Shown here piece by piece: positions 1-12,006 of a stretch of 64,000 bases of DNA. The notes under the pieces are model-generated. The model did no database searches and was not told the origin of the DNA. It saw only the letters and a list, made by a program, of their open reading frames with translations. The DNA is taken from contig CM040449.1 in NCBI GenBank assembly GCA_022749755.1, forward strand, positions 7,635,657-7,699,656. The letters are read 5' to 3'. The first letter of the stretch is position 1. Each line of letters opens with the position of its first letter. The translations under genes were made by a program, and so were the position numbers. This stretch comes from Azadirachta indica (Eukaryota > Streptophyta > Magnoliopsida > Sapindales > Meliaceae).

Positions 1-957
1 CGTCTTCAGACCCTTCCTGGAGTCTTCTTCTTTTATGATCTTTCTCCAATCAAGGTGTGTTCTACTTTACAAGCTGCCACAAGCAATTTTAAGTCTGATT
101 TATTTGTTATTGATATCTTGGTGATGCGGGCTGACTTGAAATTTTTGTTTTTTTCATCTGACCTGGCTCACTTTATCTCATCTGGTTTGTTTGTTGCAGG
201 TCACTTTCACAGAGGAACATGTTTCATTCTTACACTTCCTAACAAATGTTTGCGCTATAGTTGGAGGTAATTACTATCAATCCTTTCCTAGGACCCCTAC
301 ATTTTCTTTAAGAATTTTTTTTTTGAAAGAAAGGAAAGGGGTTGACTGAATTAGAAATTCTCTTTCCCTGCTTATGTTGATTCCGCATCTCTTACGAATG
401 GATGAGCTTATGTATTCTTCTTCCTCCATTCATTTTCTTCTTTAGTGAACTGAATTTTCAGTATTATTTGAACTCCATATCTACCATTTTCAGTAGGGTG
501 CTTTCTTTTCCTTCTGGCTATTATTTTGTTGAATGCAGTTGAAACACCTTTTTTTTTTTTGGGGGTTGTATGACCATATATTAAACAATTTTGTGTGTAT
601 GACCATACATTAAACAATTTCTTTCAATTTGGGGGTCATATTTATTTTTCCTTTTTGCTAATGAAGGATGTTGCTGATTTAAAAGGTTTCAAATATATGA
701 CTTTAAAATTCTAGTAACTTTTGCCATTTGAGTTCAACTCAATGAAGACTTGATCATAACTACCCTTGGCTGATTGGCTGCCAAAACTTTTTCTATTTAC
801 CGATAAACTGTTATACATAATTGTCTTGAATGGATGCATGAATGATGGTGAATTATTGTGTTCAGGTGTTTTCACTGTTTCGGGAATAATAGATTCATTT
901 GTATACCATGGTCAAAAGGCAATCAAGAAGAAGATGGAAATCGGTAAATTTAGTTGA
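1..957 (+). CDS. ERV46/ERGIC3-like ER-Golgi cargo receptor, C-terminal part
   Basis: This is the 3' end of a gene that runs off the left edge. Coding exons are 1-54, 200-266 and 866-957, with GT-AG introns between them; together they give the last 70 residues in one frame and end in TGA at 955-957. The first exon carries the LPGVFFFYDLSPIK segment, followed by VTFTEEH and a hydrophobic stretch (FLTNVCAIVGGVFTVSG) that is the second membrane helix of this family. The tail is short and lysine-rich (KKKMEIGKFS) and would face the cytosol. Family knowledge: ERV41/ERV46 (ERGIC2/3) proteins cycle in COPII and COPI vesicles and help sort cargo between the ER and Golgi, with a large lumenal domain between two membrane helices. 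The lumenal domain and first helix lie outside this window. Identification rests on a strong C-terminal match remembered from plant ERGIC3-like proteins. Confidence 0.9.
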
Positions 958-3900
958 TAAGTGATGTGGTTGGTGTGTTAGTGCTGTATTTGGTTAGTCC
1001 ACCAGTGGCTGGCGTTTGAGAGAAAAATCAAAGGAAGAAACTTTGGAACATGCAATGGACTCTCCTCTTGGGTTGATCGGCTCTTTTTAATCACAACAAA
1101 AGGTTTGTTTGATCACTGAATTAGACTAATTTCTTAGTTCATTTGGTATGTCAAAAGTTGCCTCTGCCAATTCTATCTGCAACTGCGTTGAGGATGTATC
1201 TGTTTGAAAGATACAGAGGTTTCACATTTTTTTGCCGGAGAACTTACAGCACTTGTTAGGGTTATGGTATATGTGTAACATTGCAAATGAAAAGTCTTGC
1301 AAGATTGAAGTTTCACATGCACGTCTTTTCTTGTTTCGGTCTCATATTTCTTGGAATCATAAATGGAAGCATGCATAAGTCGGGGGAGAACAGATCTAAA
1401 ATCCAACATCCTTCTTTAGCTCTACTGAATTTTTCTAACAGTGAGAAAAGAATATACGGAAATTAACATTCAAGAACGCCAGTTAGTGGTTCCTGATTAA
1501 TGATTATGGTAGTGTTGTGCATTTGCAGCAACAACTCCCAATGGTAAATTAAAATTACACTTTGAAAAGAAAAGACGTCTTCAAGTTTTTGGTCAGAAGT
1601 GAAAAATCTCACTGTTGCTGTTACGACTGCGGAGTACGGCATCCCGTGAAATGCAATTATAATTGAAAACTTTGATTAAATTATTAAAGGACTAATTCAA
1701 TTGCTCATGAATTGCCTTTGCCAATGGTTATTTTTGTGAAGGACTCTCGTAAAAAGCGATAGAAAAACAGGTACATTACATAATCATATACATAGACCAG
1801 AGATAGTTCTCCCTAGACTTTTTGCATTATGTTGAATGAATTGTAGGTGCGAGGATAATAAAAGATTAATACTAAGCTTTGCCAGTGCTAGAACTAATTA
1901 TCGCTGCTTAAAGAGAAAAGAAAATCTTCTAAATAATCATCCATAACTCGTATAATTTACCCGTCGGCAGGAATTCAACTCTAGAATCCTATGGAAAGTT
2001 CTAGCTGAATCCCCGCTATTCAATAATTAAAATTTTTAAAAAAAATATATATATATATATATATTAAATTTTACTAACTCATCATTCTCACTTATTTACT
2101 TTTACATTACAGAAAATTTTATTGCTGAAAAATAACGTCACTATTTTAAATCAAAAAAATTTTTAAGTAAGAGAATCCAGTAATGCTTTAACGAAGCCAT
2201 AGTTAGATTCTTGCCTTATCGTATGGGCTTAAAGCTGAACGTCGGCGGGGCACAATATGCCCGCGGACTCGCCGAGCTTTTGGATTTCAAATAGCAGCCT
2301 TGGATTTTAGGTATCTACCTTAGTAGTTATCAATTCACACTTCTTTTTTGCTTCTATTGATAGGTCCGAATGCATGCATAGGCGAAGCTGAAGTTGGAAC
2401 CTAATCTTTTTTTAATATTTTGTGCTGGTTATTAAGGCAATTTCAGAATCTATTTCTTCTTTTTGATTGAGACTGAAATAATGAGGACAATATCACATAA
2501 AAAAAGTTGGAATCCGAAGATTTTGTCCCAGGAGAAGTGATTCATAAAAGGGAAAGAAAATGCCTGCTTTTATTTGGTCGTTTATTCTCTAAAGTTCTAA
2601 ATAAATATACGCTGTATATTAAGGATACGTTACAATCAAGATGTCGTAGCTTTTTACTAATCATTATCAAGTAAATTAAGTATTTACCTTATCTGCTTGT
2701 AAAATTTAGTAATTAGCTTTTCAATTTTTATACAGCTTCAACTCTCGTGAGATTTGGTAGAGATTGATGACAAACTGTGGAAGAGATTGGCACTCTAAAA
2801 ACTTGCACAATAATACAAAAATACGGAGAAAAGTGAAGGACAAAGTTACAAGTTTCATGAATCCATCAGTCATATGAGACAACAATATTGATAATACTCT
2901 AAACTAAGCTTATAAAATATATTGTTGATATGTATGTATGGTTCCAAAGTTTGTCTCCATCTGTTACATCAACTGGAAATCGAGATGCTCTAATTCTTGA
3001 GCAATTAAATCAACCTCTTATTTTGAAACCCATTAAAGATATTGCTTAGAAGAAAAATTACTTGATTGAGATTGTTCATAGTTGTTTTTTGTCCCCACTT
3101 TTAACGAAGGACGAATCATTTACAAAACAAGCAACTGTAAAATAAACCACCCTTGTTGCTTAGTTCGAAACCTTTGTGTTTGTATGCGTTCACACATTGT
3201 CTCCTGTTGCTGCTGATATACATACAATGAATCTGTTTTTAGACGGAACAAGTGCGTACGTCTTGAACATTGCAATTAATGTAGTATTATCATAGTTATT
3301 CCAGGTATTGTTTTGTATAAAATAATCAATCAGTCTGAGTTAATTCAAATGAACGTGATTGCCCCTTGTGGTAAACAAGTAATCTCAAATTCCGAGAATA
3401 ATACAGGAGTGAATCTGAAAGATGAGTTAATTAATTACTTTTGAGTGAATGAATTAATTCGATTGCTGAAGAAAAGACGATGGAAAGTGTAGTTGTTGAG
3501 ATCTTAGCCTAAGATTACGCGTGCCTCACACTCACTCACACCTCGGTACTATTACTGCTATTATGTAAATGGGAACGCAATCAACAAAAGACTCGCTTTT
3601 TGCTTTTTGCTTTGGATTCCCTTTCCTTCAAGAAAGAGAAAGAAAATCCCAGTTACTGTTAAGAACAAAAATTTCAAAACTCGTGGAGACTTGAAAAACA
3701 AATTCATTGAACAAGATTTGTAACAGCTCTCACCATAAATGGTAAAATTTTGATCTACAATTATGTTTATGCCCGCTATTAAGTTAAAACATTCTGCTTC
3801 TTGAAAACCTTTCTACCGTTAAAGATTGAGAAAGAACTAAATATCCCCCAATATAAACTGTCATTAGTTGGATTCGAAAGAAATGAATGGACCACAGAAT

Positions 3901-4364
3901 TCAACGATTGCCCAGATATTCTTTCATGCATAGATCCAACAGGATCATCCATGGATAAACATCGAACTACTCAGGATACAAATGCACGAACTCATTGATC
4001 CAATTATATGAAGAAAATCAATCACGAAATCAAGAGAAGGGATACAAAACATTAGACAAATAAATTAGCACTAATACTTGGATCCAAAATAAAATTGAAT
4101 TACAGGATGACACTTATTCTACGCATACAAAGAAAAGAAACACAAATTCTCCCAGGTTCAGCATGACTAAAACCAGCTGTCCATGGTAGAGATTTACATC
4201 ATATTAACAACAAGATACTCAGCCTTGACCGGCTCTGCAACTGCCAAAAAAATCCAGCGCAGCAGCCACTAAAGACCATAAACAGTCTTCTAACACTAAC
4301 CCACTAGAAGTACAATTAGAAATAACATTAACATAGTCATGAATGATACAATAACAACTTAAAA
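958..4364. other. Intergenic region with 3' UTRs and an inverted repeat
   Basis: Contains the 3' UTR of the ERGIC3-like gene (roughly the first few hundred bases) and, at its right end, the 3' UTR of the RAP2-4-type gene on the opposite strand (roughly 4150-4364). Between them I see no supportable gene; the short open frames have no recognisable motif. Notable items are a (TA)n run near 2045-2065 and a GC-rich imperfect inverted repeat at 2231-2280. The two flanking genes are convergent. Confidence 0.6.
2231..2280. repeat. Three-tier inverted repeat (hairpin-forming)
   Basis: The 50-base segment pairs with itself in three steps: AAAGCT (2231-2236) with AGCTTT (2275-2280), CGGCG (2243-2247) with CGCCG (2270-2274), and GGGCA (2248-2252) with TGCCC (2258-2262) around the five-base loop CAATA. 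The intervening bulges are 6 and 7 bases. It is an island of high GC in AT-rich DNA. Its role is unknown; no transcript or terminator context is visible. Confidence 0.6.
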
Positions 4365-5452
4365 TCAAGATAAGATAGAAGCCCAATCGATTTCATAAGA
4401 TGGGCACTTCTGCAACATGAAGTTCTGCGAAGCAATATCCCAACTAGGTTCTGTAATATCCTGGAAAGTCAAATCTGACAAAGGAGAGGACCCTGCTGAC
4501 ACATCACTTGAACTGCTCTCAACCTTGACAACGGCGCCGGCCTTCTCTTCCACGTCAACAACTTCTTTGGCTCTTCCACAGCGGAACGGTTTCGTTTCTT
4601 ATCGGCGGAGTTACTTTGCTTCTCTCTCTTTCCTTGTTTCTGCGATTCAGCCAAGCTTTCGCAGATGGCCGTAAGTTTGGCGTCAACAGAGGAATGGAGA
4701 GGCTTGTACTCGCCGAACTCGCCACCGATGTGGGACCCGTTGTGACGTAGATTGGGGAAGTTAAGACGAGCGAAGTCACCACGTAGCTTGTAAGCTGCCT
4801 TGTCGTAGGCCAGAGCCGCTTCTTCGGCTGTGTCAAAAGTGCCGAGCCAGAGCCTGGTACGGTTCTTGGGAAGACGGATCTCAGCTACCCATTTGCCCCA
4901 ATGTCGCTGCCTAACTCCTCTGTAGAGTTTGGTAGGTTTCGGTGCAGGACAACCCACTTGCTTCATAGGAATGGGCTTTGGAGAAAGGAAGTTCAAACCT
5001 TGATGATAAAGTTGAGATTTTTGTTGTTCTTGTTGCCATAAGTTCTGGTTTTGAAGCTGGATCTGGGTTTGGATCTGCTGGATTTGAAATTGGTTAAGGT
5101 TGTTGAGCCCAATTGCGCCCTGTTGCTGTTGCTGGAGACCTAACAAAGGGTCATTCATCGAGAACCCATTAGAAAAGAGATGGGTTGACGATGTGGAGCA
5201 CACATCAGGGTAGAAGCCCGGCTGTTGTGTTGCTGCTGGGAGCGAAGGAGAAAATGATAAGTAATTATAAGAAGTAGAAGGGAAAGAAGGGGAAGGGGAA
5301 GGAGAGGGAGAAGGATTATCAGAAGGAGAAGAAGTTGGTGAAGAAGAAGCAGAAGCACTTTTCATAAAAGGTTCAAGTGCTTCCATCAGTTCACCCCCAA
5401 AGGGATCTGACTGAACTGGTCTGCTACTGTAGAAATCCATCGTAGCTGCCAT
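4365..5452 (-). CDS. RAP2-4: RAP2-4-type AP2/ERF transcription factor with a frameshift
   Basis: A DREB A-6 group ERF factor, nuclear and DNA-binding. The frame starting at ATG 5452-5450 runs through an N-terminal region rich in Ser/Pro and Gln ([14 protein letters not shown]) to one AP2 domain at about residues 177-235 ([45 protein letters not shown]). After residue 296 (AAG at 4567-4565) this frame leaves the family sequence and stops at 4471-4469, giving 327 residues. The expected conserved C-terminus ([21 protein letters not shown], ending [12 protein letters not shown]) continues from 4562 to 4365 in another frame. One base is therefore missing near 4562-4567 compared with an intact gene of about 362 residues. 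This could be an assembly error, a polymorphism or a true loss. Family knowledge: RAP2.4/WIND1-like factors act in drought, light, ethylene and wound-induced dedifferentiation responses. The 5' leader holds an intron. Confidence 0.9.
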
Positions 5453-6004
5453 TTCTTCGACCTAAAACTGATCCAACACTAGGGTTAAACTGTTAAGATA
5501 ATATAAGAAACTAAAACAAATGAGAAAATAAAAAAAACCTGAATCTTTCCAAAATTAAGAACAGGTCTTAGTTCTAAGAAAAGAAAATTAATCGAAGAGG
5601 TTTAAAATAGACAACCCCTTCAATTTCAAGAACCTAAAACCAACCCCGAGGGACCAAAAATCACCCTCCTAGCTGATTCAACTATCGAAAAAGAAAATTT
5701 ATAACACCCAAAAAAAGAAAAGAAAGAAAGAAAGAAAACACAGATTTAGCTAAAATTCACAGAAAACAAGTTTAAATAAACCTGGATCTCGATTCTGAAA
5801 ACACCTGGCTTTCGAGAAATCCTTCTAAGTTTGCTTTTTATCCATTTCTAGTTTCGAAAACAAACCCAAAAATAAGATTTTTGAAAGACAGATGATTAAC
5901 AGAAAGGGATTCAGAGAAGCGGGGAATTGCAGAGGGGGGAATTGTTAACGAAAACTAATAATTAAAAAACCAAAATCTCACAATACTCTCAGCTCTCAAA
6001 ACTC

Positions 6005-6035
<31 letters not shown>

Positions 6036-6060
6036 GGGGTGTTTATCTCTCAACCTTACT
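5453..6060 (-). other. RAP2-4 5' leader with an intron, uORF and poly(A) tract
   Basis: Leader inferred from the TATA position. A good donor (CCAG|GTTTATTT at 5782/5781) and acceptor (TTTTAG|GTCGAAG at 5462/5461) define a 5' UTR intron of 320 bases that contains an (AAAG)n run. The distal leader exon has an uninterrupted 29-base T tract on the + strand (6007-6035), so poly(A) in the transcript. It also has a six-codon upstream ORF (ATG at 5845, TAG ending at 5825). Confidence 0.55.
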
Positions 6061-6088
6061 TGTGTTGTAGCTTCTGCTACCTCAGGCA

Positions 6089-6096
6089 TTATATAA
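6089..6096 (-). promoter_or_regulatory. TATA box of the RAP2-4-type gene
   Basis: TTATATAA, read toward the gene on the minus strand, followed by a pyrimidine- and A-rich leader. A start site about 30 bases downstream (near 6060) would place the poly(A) tract just inside the leader. Position inferred from sequence only. Confidence 0.55.
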
Positions 6097-6235
6097 GAGG
6101 CCCAGAGCTTAATTAACTATCGTCAATTTCAATTATCACGCGGATTATTATTAAAAATTACTCGTCCTTCTCCCAACTGTTTAATCATGACGTTAGACTT
6201 CTTCAATCAATGCTCCTTAACCACTAGCATAAAGA

Positions 6236-6251
6236 CACGTGTGCACACGTG
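6236..6251. promoter_or_regulatory. Paired G-boxes (ABRE type)
   Basis: Two perfect CACGTG palindromes at 6236-6241 and 6246-6251, with centres 10 bases apart, about 140 bases upstream of the RAP2-4 TATA box. CACGTG is the core bound by bZIP (ABF/GBF) and bHLH (PIF/MYC) factors, and paired ABREs are typical of abscisic-acid- or dehydration-responsive promoters. A W-box core (TTGACC) lies nearby at 6352-6357. Confidence 0.55.
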
Positions 6252-7376
6252 ACGCTCATCAACTGACACCTGTCCCACACTATCATCAGTGACCGTCAGT
6301 TGTTAGTGCGAGTGTAGTTGTCATTGCTCAAGAATTTTGTCTATTAACTTGTTGACCATTTCTATATGAGTGCGCGTTCACATTTGCTAATTTCTTCTCA
6401 TCTCGCTTTTTGACAATTCCACACTGCACACTCTTGCTTGCTAATTAAAAGTCATTAAATTAATAATATGACCTAAATTATACGGCTAATATAGTAATCA
6501 CCTTTTATTAATTAATTAATTAATTAATTAGCGGAGATAAGGTTGAGGCAGTTGATAAATAAATTAAAACGGATGTGATATCATTTAATGGGTCACCAAC
6601 TCTCTCCATTTCCCCTTTGACTAATTGGAATTTCCAAATAATTTAATCAAAAAAACATTATTATTATTATTTTTTAATATAATAACCACGGACAATTATT
6701 ACCTGATATGACATTATTTTGAAAAAATAAGAGAGAAGTTTAATAAATAGCTTACAGTGTTATTAAATAAAAAATAAAAATTGCATCAATAATTATTTAA
6801 TTTTCAACTGTAAAAGAGGAGGCGTCTAGAGAAAAGCAAAACGCTGTATATCCCACTAATCATTTACACAATTCTCACACGTTAATCTATATTCCTAAGC
6901 CAATGTCAACCTCCTCAATTATCTAATTCGAAATCTAATTTAATTTAATTGATTAGAATAATATTTGACGGAATTGTAATCTCGAATTAATATATTAATT
7001 TGTCAATTTTATTATTTTATATTATCATGGTTAATGCGTTGCGTCATGATATATAAATAATACAGATAAAATGCTATCAGATAAATATTTTACTATTTTT
7101 TATTAAAAAAAATTTTGAGTGTCCTTCTCCTCAATTGTTGAGAAAATAAATAAATAAATAAAATAAAAATAGTTGTCAACGGAAATTAATAAGGCGTTAT
7201 TGACACCGAAAGCTATAAAAAGATAATGACGTCATTATTACATAATATATCCGACGGCTGAGATTCGTTCTAGCATCCGGCGTGAGGGACAGTGTACATG
7301 GACCACCAAATGGTACACAATAACGTGGCAAAGCTGGACGAGTATTGAACAACGAAACTAACCGCGGTTAATATAG

Positions 7377-7729
7377 TTGACCGCAGTTCGGTTAAGGGTG
7401 AAGTAAAGAACAAGTCACGTGCACGAGTAATGACCAGTGGGACAATCTCTTCATTTGCGGCGCCAGTTCCTACTGAAAGAGTTTGGACTTTGTAACGGCT
7501 GCTATTAAACTTATTGACCCCATCGCATCAGGGGCGCGTGTGACAGACATCGGAGGACTAGTTAACACGTGTCGTGCTTCCAAAGTGTGTGGATTCACGC
7601 CATAACGGTAGGGTCAGGAGAGAAATATTTGCTGCGGGGTCAATATATAATTGTTTAATTTTACGAGGGGCTTGACCACGAGTGGAAGAAAATCTGAGTT
7701 AAGTGAAGCGTAGGTTAAGTTAGTTGACC
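7377..7729. promoter_or_regulatory. Cluster of W-boxes and G-boxes, possible distal enhancer
   Basis: Within 353 bases there are four TTGACC cores (7377-7382, 7514-7519, 7672-7677, 7724-7729), one reverse-strand copy (GGTCAA, 7638-7643) and two CACGTG G-boxes (7416-7421, 7566-7571). TTGACC/T is the WRKY-binding W-box. The segment is less AT-rich than its surroundings and lies about 1.3-1.7 kb upstream of the RAP2-4 TATA box. Regulatory function is inferred from motif density alone. Confidence 0.4.
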
Positions 7730-8158
7730 AAGTCGGGCTATTGAAGATCCGGAATGAATCTTGGGGCATGTCGGACGGGAATCCAAAACCCATAACACAT
7801 GCTCCGTATTTTTTTAAAAAATTTTTTAATATTTATTCTGTAATTTCCCAATTCGATTTATTTATACAAGCAATGATTCACTCAAATTGAGATTAAAAAA
7901 AAATTGTAATCATTTGCAAATCAAGCGACGTAAGTTGATTTTAAACAGATGTTTAAGGTTGATATTTCTTTCATTTATAACATTAAGAAATACGTAATCA
8001 AGATTCAATAATGCAACAGAAAATTGATGTGCATTATTACTATTCAATTAAATTGCCAAATCTTCTTAAAAAACAAAAGAAAAGAAATGAATCGCTAAAT
8101 ATTTACATTAATTGGAGCATTTGTGTTTTTATTTTGGAAATTTACTTGCATATCTCGA

Positions 8159-8182
8159 TTCTCAACTCAACTCAACTCAACT
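8159..8182. repeat. CTCAA pentanucleotide microsatellite
   Basis: About five consecutive CTCAA units in AT-rich intergenic DNA. Confidence 0.75.
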
Positions 8183-9956
8183 CTCAAAGCTTGGCTGCCC
8201 CACTTGGAAAATGAAAGAGGTGCGTACCAATTCCAATTAGCTTAAACACAAACAGAGAAAACACACGTTTTTTAAAAACATTTTTGTTGTTAGGTTTTGA
8301 AGGCTACGTGTCATCAATTATGTCCATAAACACTTTCAAAATAATACGTGAATGTGACTGCACCACAATAAACGCATGCATGGAATGGTTTAGATATGTA
8401 GTCGGCATTTAATTTGTTTAAAGATAATGATGCATGCTTTGGCTTTAATTAATTTGTTTTATTAACAGTTTTCGTCATTCATTATCATATGCCGGTTGCC
8501 GATTCTCAATCAACAGTTTATTTTATAATTAAGACGTTCTAATTAATTTTGTTTATTGATTATGTAAACCTTTCTGTAGTGTCATTTTCATTAGCTGTAT
8601 GCTACTACCATGAATTGATAAATTTATTGATTATGTAAGAAGACTAGAGAACTTTACTAGAGAAATTAGTTTTTTCTTCCAGATGTGCAAAATTGACCCG
8701 TATTAATTTAATTTGAAATTACTCTCTCCTTATTAATTGGAGAAAATTGGACTATTTATTTTGGTGGGTTATCATTGGGCTGGAGACCCGACCCGTAATT
8801 AATGACAGCTGGGCCGGGAAGAAGAGTGGTTAGAACGATAAATAAGGGGTCAAAATATCAGGAGAAGAGAAATTGGCGGTGGGATGAGAAAGAGCGTAAA
8901 GAAGAAGCGAAGTCCCAATAATCTAGAGTGCTAAGGTGCGGGGCCCTCCAACACGCGGTTTCGGCCTCTCTTTTCAATTTCATTCACGCGGCCGTTTTCC
9001 TATCCAGCCGGCAACCCCTACAATCTCGCCACGTGTCAAACGTTATGCACCCCGCGGTCAGTGTATCCGTAGAATATACCCCTACTAGAAAATAAAATTA
9101 CATTTTACTACGAATATTCTACGTAAGACATTTTTTTTTTTTTTTTTTGGTTTTGGTTTTTAACGTTGTTGTAAACAGCAAAGTATTATTGCAGGGGAAG
9201 GGTGTGAATCGTGGGTGAGTGAGTTAATTAACGTGCGGTAATATTAGAACGGAAATAATAGTTGGCCATGCCTTCCTTCCCACCTCGTGTGGGTGTAGAA
9301 TGGGCCTTCTTTCATGATGGGTATAGCTTTTGGGAGACACGAGCAACGTATGCTTCTCATCTTTTGATTTTTGACAACACTTAGAAGCTGTGGTTGTCTT
9401 TCATTTGCTTCTTAAATTAAGTTTCCATTTATTCATTTTCTTTTATTATGGTTTCTGATATCAAATGTTAAGAAATATGCCGTCCAGGCTTTGCCTAGAC
9501 GTTCCCCCTGTCCAAGAAGAAGAATATTACGAAGCAAGACTCTTCCCATAAATATTTTTGGAGATTCTAACTAATAAGTATATGAATAAGTATCCTTGCA
9601 CAACAAAAAAAAATTTAAACTATACTCTTCACACAAATATTTGTGGAGATTTTCACTAATAAATATGTGCGCCGGTATCTCGTATCCCTCAAATACAGAG
9701 TAAATATTGCATATTATGCACAAAAAAGAAAAAATTATATTATAACTATCAACGTCACTAATTATAGGAAGTATTTAATATTGTATCAGGAAAAATACTA
9801 TATAATATTAAAAAACTTTAAGAAATATAAGTGAAAGAAGAGTAATAAAACGATTTTAACTACAAATATAGAGTTGCAGTAATTTTGTGAACAAAAATCT
9901 CCCTTTTTTTTTTTTTTTTTTTTTTTATAGTTGATAATTGAAAGTAAGAAATTGCG

Positions 9957-9985
9957 ACTGCAATTGCAATTGCAATTGCAATTAC
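9957..9985. repeat. TGCAAT hexanucleotide microsatellite
   Basis: Four to five near-perfect TGCAAT units; the unit contains the CAATTG palindrome across its junctions. Confidence 0.7.
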
Positions 9986-11868
9986 ATGGGAGTAATGATG
10001 ATTGATGAGATGAGATTGCAATGGTAAGTGGGCATTTTATTGGTGGGAGTTAAAACTTAAAAGGGGGTAAAAAATGCGGCTACCTAAACCACCACCAGGA
10101 AGAGGAATCGAAGTGTAAGGCTTAGATAGTCAAAAAGTTAATGATGGTTTTATTGGTTGTGCAAGCAAAATGCTTAATCATATGCATGTATCCTGAGCTG
10201 TAAAGGCCCAAAAAAAAGGTAAGAGAGAGATGTCTCATTGAAGAAGAGGTTGATTTGAAGAATTGTTTTGTTGTCATTTTCTGTCATTATAGCTGAGATA
10301 TTTGGATTGATTTGGTGGGCATCTCTCATCTCTAATTCAACTTTTTCAACCCTTGCTTTGCACATCCTCCTCCAACTCCATTCCACGCAGTTTTATTTGT
10401 TTTTATTTCTTTTTCTTACGCTTTCCAACTGGTTTCATTTTTCTTCTCAATATCACTTTTCTTACGCAACAATCAATGCATCTATATCCATTTCTATATC
10501 TATATCTATAATACAATCTAATATAAGTTGTTCCTTCATGTGTTTTACTTTTAAGCATTAATTTTATAAGCAGTGTATATACTTCCAGTATCAATATCAG
10601 TTTCACAGTATTTACCAAATACAGTCTAATTAAACCTACCAAAAGAAACATTAATTAATTAATTAATTAATTGTACTAATGTTCCTCTCTCCGCGGCATG
10701 CTGCACAAAAGCGAACAATATATTTTTTTTTTTAAAATTTTTTTCATAAAATATATCTTTTTGTGAATGTTGGTTATATATTTATGCCCACCAAACTCGT
10801 GAGCGACAACCATTCTACCAACTAGTAAGTATTAAGTATACGTACGATCAATTGATAAATATTTATAATCAAGTAAAAGCATTCGTTTACCAGACTTTTT
10901 AAAAAATATTTATTTTTCTAGAATTTAGTAAAAATATTTTTAACTGTTATGAATAATTTTCTAAATGAACTGACAGTACAAAAATTGTATTAGATACGTT
11001 ACTGAAATGATAAGAATGTTGATAATGGTGGCGGTGAAGCAACAGCAACAATAACAATAATAGTGTGACTGTGGTAATTGGACGGTGGTGGTGGTGGTCA
11101 TGGTCACCGCCGGTGCATTTCTTCAGCAACGTCTTTGTCTTTGCCGTCCTCTCGTCCTGTAACGCTAGTGGTGGAGCCAGAGCCAGTGCACTTATCGGGC
11201 TTAAGTCTTCAGCTCTCGGGCTATATCATCACTCTTAAATGGGCCTCATTTAGTCAAAGCCCAAATACCAATTTCCCTTTCAAACATGAAAAATAAGATT
11301 CACGAATTGGGTTTGCTATTCTTACATTTATTGGTTGAGTCCCCACACCACATAGGCTCATATTGCTGTTAAATTTCTCCAGGTCTAGAACTACACGCAG
11401 ACGACACCGATCCCCCGAAAGCAAGTTTGTCTTTATCATCAACGTAAACAAAAAAAAAAAAAAAAACAGCCACGTCCCCATATTTCTCCATGATTAATCA
11501 ATCAAGGCACAGCAACATGAACCCCATCAGAGTAAGAAATTGGAACAATAATCAGTTAAGATGAAGAAAGGCTTCTAGATTTCATGTTCTTGTTATAGAT
11601 AACTAAGTCAAGAGGGCATCGCTTGATTGTATTAATTTGTCGGACCTCTAATTGTAAACATAAGTGTGCGGCTGCTTCGTTGTGGTCTAAGGTTAAATTA
11701 TGACCTCCCATTTTTCGTCAACAAATTAATCAGAATGTGCCGACAGTCTGCTCTAAATTCTAGCACATGGTCATAGACTGATTGACTCTTTCTTCCCTTG
11801 CTTTTGTTAACACGTTTCAAGATTTCTGTTCCACCTACTATCCTAATTCTAAATCCCCTAAATCAGCT

Positions 11869-12006
11869 ACCAAGGAAGGTCTTTAAGACTCTTTATTTCA
11901 AATTTTTAGACCTACTATTCAACAAAAAATGTGTTCACCAAGGAAGGTCTTTAAGACTCTCTTTATTTCAAATTTTTAGACCTACTATTCAACAAAAAAT
12001 GTGTTC
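11869..12006. repeat. Near-perfect tandem duplication, 68/70-base units
   Basis: Copy 1 is 11869-11936 and copy 2 is 11937-12006. Both begin ACCAAGGAAGGTC and end GTGTTC. The only difference I see is an extra CT dinucleotide in copy 2 (GACTCTCTTT against GACTCTTT). Such high identity points to a recent duplication. No coding role is visible. Confidence 0.9.

Noticed and set aside
4555..4836. 93-codon minus-strand frame inside the RAP2-4 gene
   Set aside because: It is an alternative frame of the AP2-domain region and ends at the frameshift site; it is not a separate protein.
11078..11296. Short frame starting with a glycine run
   Set aside because: Created by a GGT trinucleotide repeat; low complexity and no family match.
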